DNA of 42,325 nucleotides from an uncultured Eubacteriales bacterium (lineage in GTDB: Bacteria; Bacillota; Clostridia; Oscillospirales; Oscillospiraceae), in the NCBI GenBank assembly GCA_905201305.1, contig CAJKNS010000001.1:1-42325 (forward strand), in the 5' to 3' direction. Positions within the stretch are counted from its first letter, which is position 1. Each line of letters opens with the position of its first letter. Shown here piece after piece: positions 41,040 through 42,325 of this stretch. The notes below the pieces were generated by a model, which saw only the letters and a list, made by a program, of their open reading frames with translations, searched no databases and was not told the DNA's origin. A program made the translations under genes and the position numbers.

Positions 41040-41068
41040 TTGCAGCAGATTTTCTGACATGCTATGAT
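41040..41068 (+). promoter_or_regulatory. Promoter of the terminal AraC gene
   Basis: TTGCAG (41040-41045), 17 bases, TATGAT (41063-41068), 44 bases before ATG 41113. Confidence 0.6.
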
Positions 41069-41112
41069 GAAATTATAACAGGAAAGTATGATAAGGAAAG
41101 GAGTGACGCTGC

Positions 41113-42325
41113 ATGGAGGAACAGCAGCTCAGGGAAGAGCTCCAGCGCATTCTGCCCCCCTTTGAGGAGTCGATCTATTCCGACTGTCTGGACAATCAGG
41201 ATGTGTTCGGCAGAGTACAGCGGCTCATTGACAATGCAAGCCGTCTCCCCAAAGCCTATGTGCTCCAGCGTATGGGGCAGTTCACCTCCCCCCTGTGCGC
41301 GGTAGCAGTGGTGCGGGTAGAGGATCGCTCTCAGCACCGATATGACAAGCTCCATCGTGCGCTGTCCGAGGGGACCTCCGGGGATTATCTCCGCAAACGT
41401 CTGCTGGAAACCATGAATGACCTGTCCCAGGTGCTGTTTGTACATAAAAATGGCGATCTGGTTATGATGATCGACTACTGCGGCAGCAGCCGGAGCGATG
41501 GCTTGATGGAGGAAACCGGACGGCGGCTGACCCATATGGTCATGACAACGGAAGCGCAGACAGACATGCCCCTGCGGATTACCCTAAGTCAGGTGTTTGA
41601 CGGTCTGGAGCAGCTGCCCCGTGCCTATGAGCAGGCGTGCCGACTCCAGGATTATACCATGCTGTTTTCTGAGGAGACACAGGTGTTTACCATGGGCGAC
41701 TTTCTCAGCAGCCGCCATCGGGTGCTCAACACCGTTCCGCCGGAGGAGGTGCTGGGACGCTATCTGTCGCTGCTGGTATCCGGGGATTATGACGGTGCCT
41801 GCGAGCTGATGCTGATGATGGTCACGAACTATGCCATGGTAGATCTATATCATCCTGCTACCATTCGGCAGTATACCGATCAGCTTTTGATGCTGGCAAG
41901 TGCGGTGTGCCATCCACCGCGGGTGGAGATTTTGCCTCATCGGCAGCAGCTGGAGGACATTGAGACAATTCAAAGCGATATTATCGAATACTTTACCCGG
42001 CTGGTTCAGACCCAGGAGCACGAGGAGCCGACCATGGCGGATCGTCTGGCGGAGTATATCCAGCAGCACTATGCGGACAGCAGCCTTGATGTCTCGGCAC
42101 TGAGTCGGGCGTTTTCTATCAACCTCTCCTATATGTCCAGAATTTTTAAGCGGGATATGGGTGTGTCGCCGCTGATGTACCTGCAATCTGTTCGGGTCCG
42201 TGCGGCAAAGGAGCTGCTGCTGGACCCCAGGCTGAAAATCGGCGAGATCGGAGAACAGGTGGGCTACGCGGACACGGCGCATTTTGCCAGAACCTTCAAA
42301 AAGCAGGAGGGCATGAGCGCCAACG
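41113..42325 (+). CDS. AraC-family regulator, YesN-like, cut by window edge (at least 404 aa)
   Basis: The frame is open from ATG 41113 (GGAAAGGAG upstream) to the end of the window. The C-terminal part has both AraC helix-turn-helix units (SRAFSINLSYMSRIFKRDMG and IGEIGEQVGYADTAHFARTF), so only about ten residues are missing. The middle (about 155-190, LRITLSQVFDGLEQLPRAYE) resembles the GGDEF-like segment of YesN regulators. No membrane helix is present. The likely target is an SBP operon beyond the window, or formerly the decayed SBP 5 just upstream. Confidence 0.92.
   Translation, partial: MEEQQLREELQRILPPFEESIYSDCLDNQDVFGRVQRLIDNASRLPKAYVLQRMGQFTSPLCAVAVVRVEDRSQHRYDKLHRALSEGTSGDYLRKRLLETMNDLSQVLFVHKNGDLVMMIDYCGSSRSDGLMEETGRRLTHMVMTTEAQTDMPLRITLSQVFDGLEQLPRAYEQACRLQDYTMLFSEETQVFTMGDFLSSRHRVLNTVPPEEVLGRYLSLLVSGDYDGACELMLMMVTNYAMVDLYHPATIRQYTDQLLMLASAVCHPPRVEILPHRQQLEDIETIQSDIIEYFTRLVQTQEHEEPTMADRLAEYIQQHYADSSLDVSALSRAFSINLSYMSRIFKRDMGVSPLMYLQSVRVRAAKELLLDPRLKIGEIGEQVGYADTAHFARTFKKQEGMSAN

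Larger units (their letters stand above)
40789..41112 (+). other. Gene-free stretch with two terminators and a promoter
   Basis: The 324-base gap holds hairpins at 40889-40917 and 40943-40975 and a promoter at 41040-41068. I see no small gene with a convincing ribosome site and no riboswitch-like fold. Confidence 0.6.

Overview
The window looks like chromosome from a mid-GC Gram-positive anaerobe of class Clostridia, probably an Oscillospiraceae-type gut bacterium. The evidence is strong AGGAGG ribosome sites, lipobox lipoproteins, a BspA-type leucine-rich-repeat protein anchored by three S-layer homology (SLH) domains, a small DUF6147-like secreted protein, and YesN-like AraC regulators. This placement is inference; there is no rRNA or marker gene. 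I saw no tRNA, rRNA, CRISPR array, phage gene or intact transposase.

Layout. 1-363: 5' part of an unrecognised minus-strand gene. 431-6243: three-gene operon (a beta-helix-like 840-aa protein, an S9 peptidase with a +1 frameshift, and an amidohydrolase translationally coupled to it). 6557-12478: giant surface protein. 12637-16813 (minus): operon of three SnoaL/NTF2-fold paralogues plus a solute-binding lipoprotein (SBP). 17039-19202: AraC and LysR regulators, divergent from that operon. 19322-21828: second SBP plus a SnoaL-like gene, with the SBP start codon sitting behind an unusual long inverted repeat. 21981-23542: two short-chain dehydrogenases. 23661-24650 (minus): LysR, divergent from an FAD-dependent oxidoreductase (24782-26314), which is followed by a third, C-terminally short SBP (26413-27879). 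27990-32780: TetR regulator, GNAT acetyltransferase, ABC efflux pair, two small membrane proteins and a wrecked ABC exporter. 32974-33882 (minus): LysR, divergent from 34035-38816, an operon of an unknown 217-aa protein, a fourth SBP and three more SnoaL-like proteins. 38948-39397 (minus): DUF6147-like secreted protein. 39611-40788: chimeric remnant of a membrane-anchored protein fused to a fifth, frameshifted SBP. 41113-end: AraC regulator running off the window.

Main theme. One recipe recurs: a YtcQ/LplA-like SBP lipoprotein with no permease beside it, transcribed together with one to three SnoaL/NTF2-fold proteins. It occurs as three operons with dedicated LysR or AraC regulators. The neighbourhood also holds two SDRs, a flavoprotein, an amidohydrolase and a peptidase. 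All seven SnoaL-like proteins keep an [E/N]-[D/G]-x-x-W-K-x-x-H core motif. All seven also end in a P-x-P-Y-x-[T/S]-[W/F/L] tail, which I do not recognise from known SnoaL families. My inference is a multi-paralogue uptake-and-transformation system for an unidentified small organic molecule. SnoaL-fold dehydratases or isomerases with SDRs and flavin reductases resemble the enzyme classes used on steroids, bile acids and polyphenols, but the substrate cannot be read from sequence.
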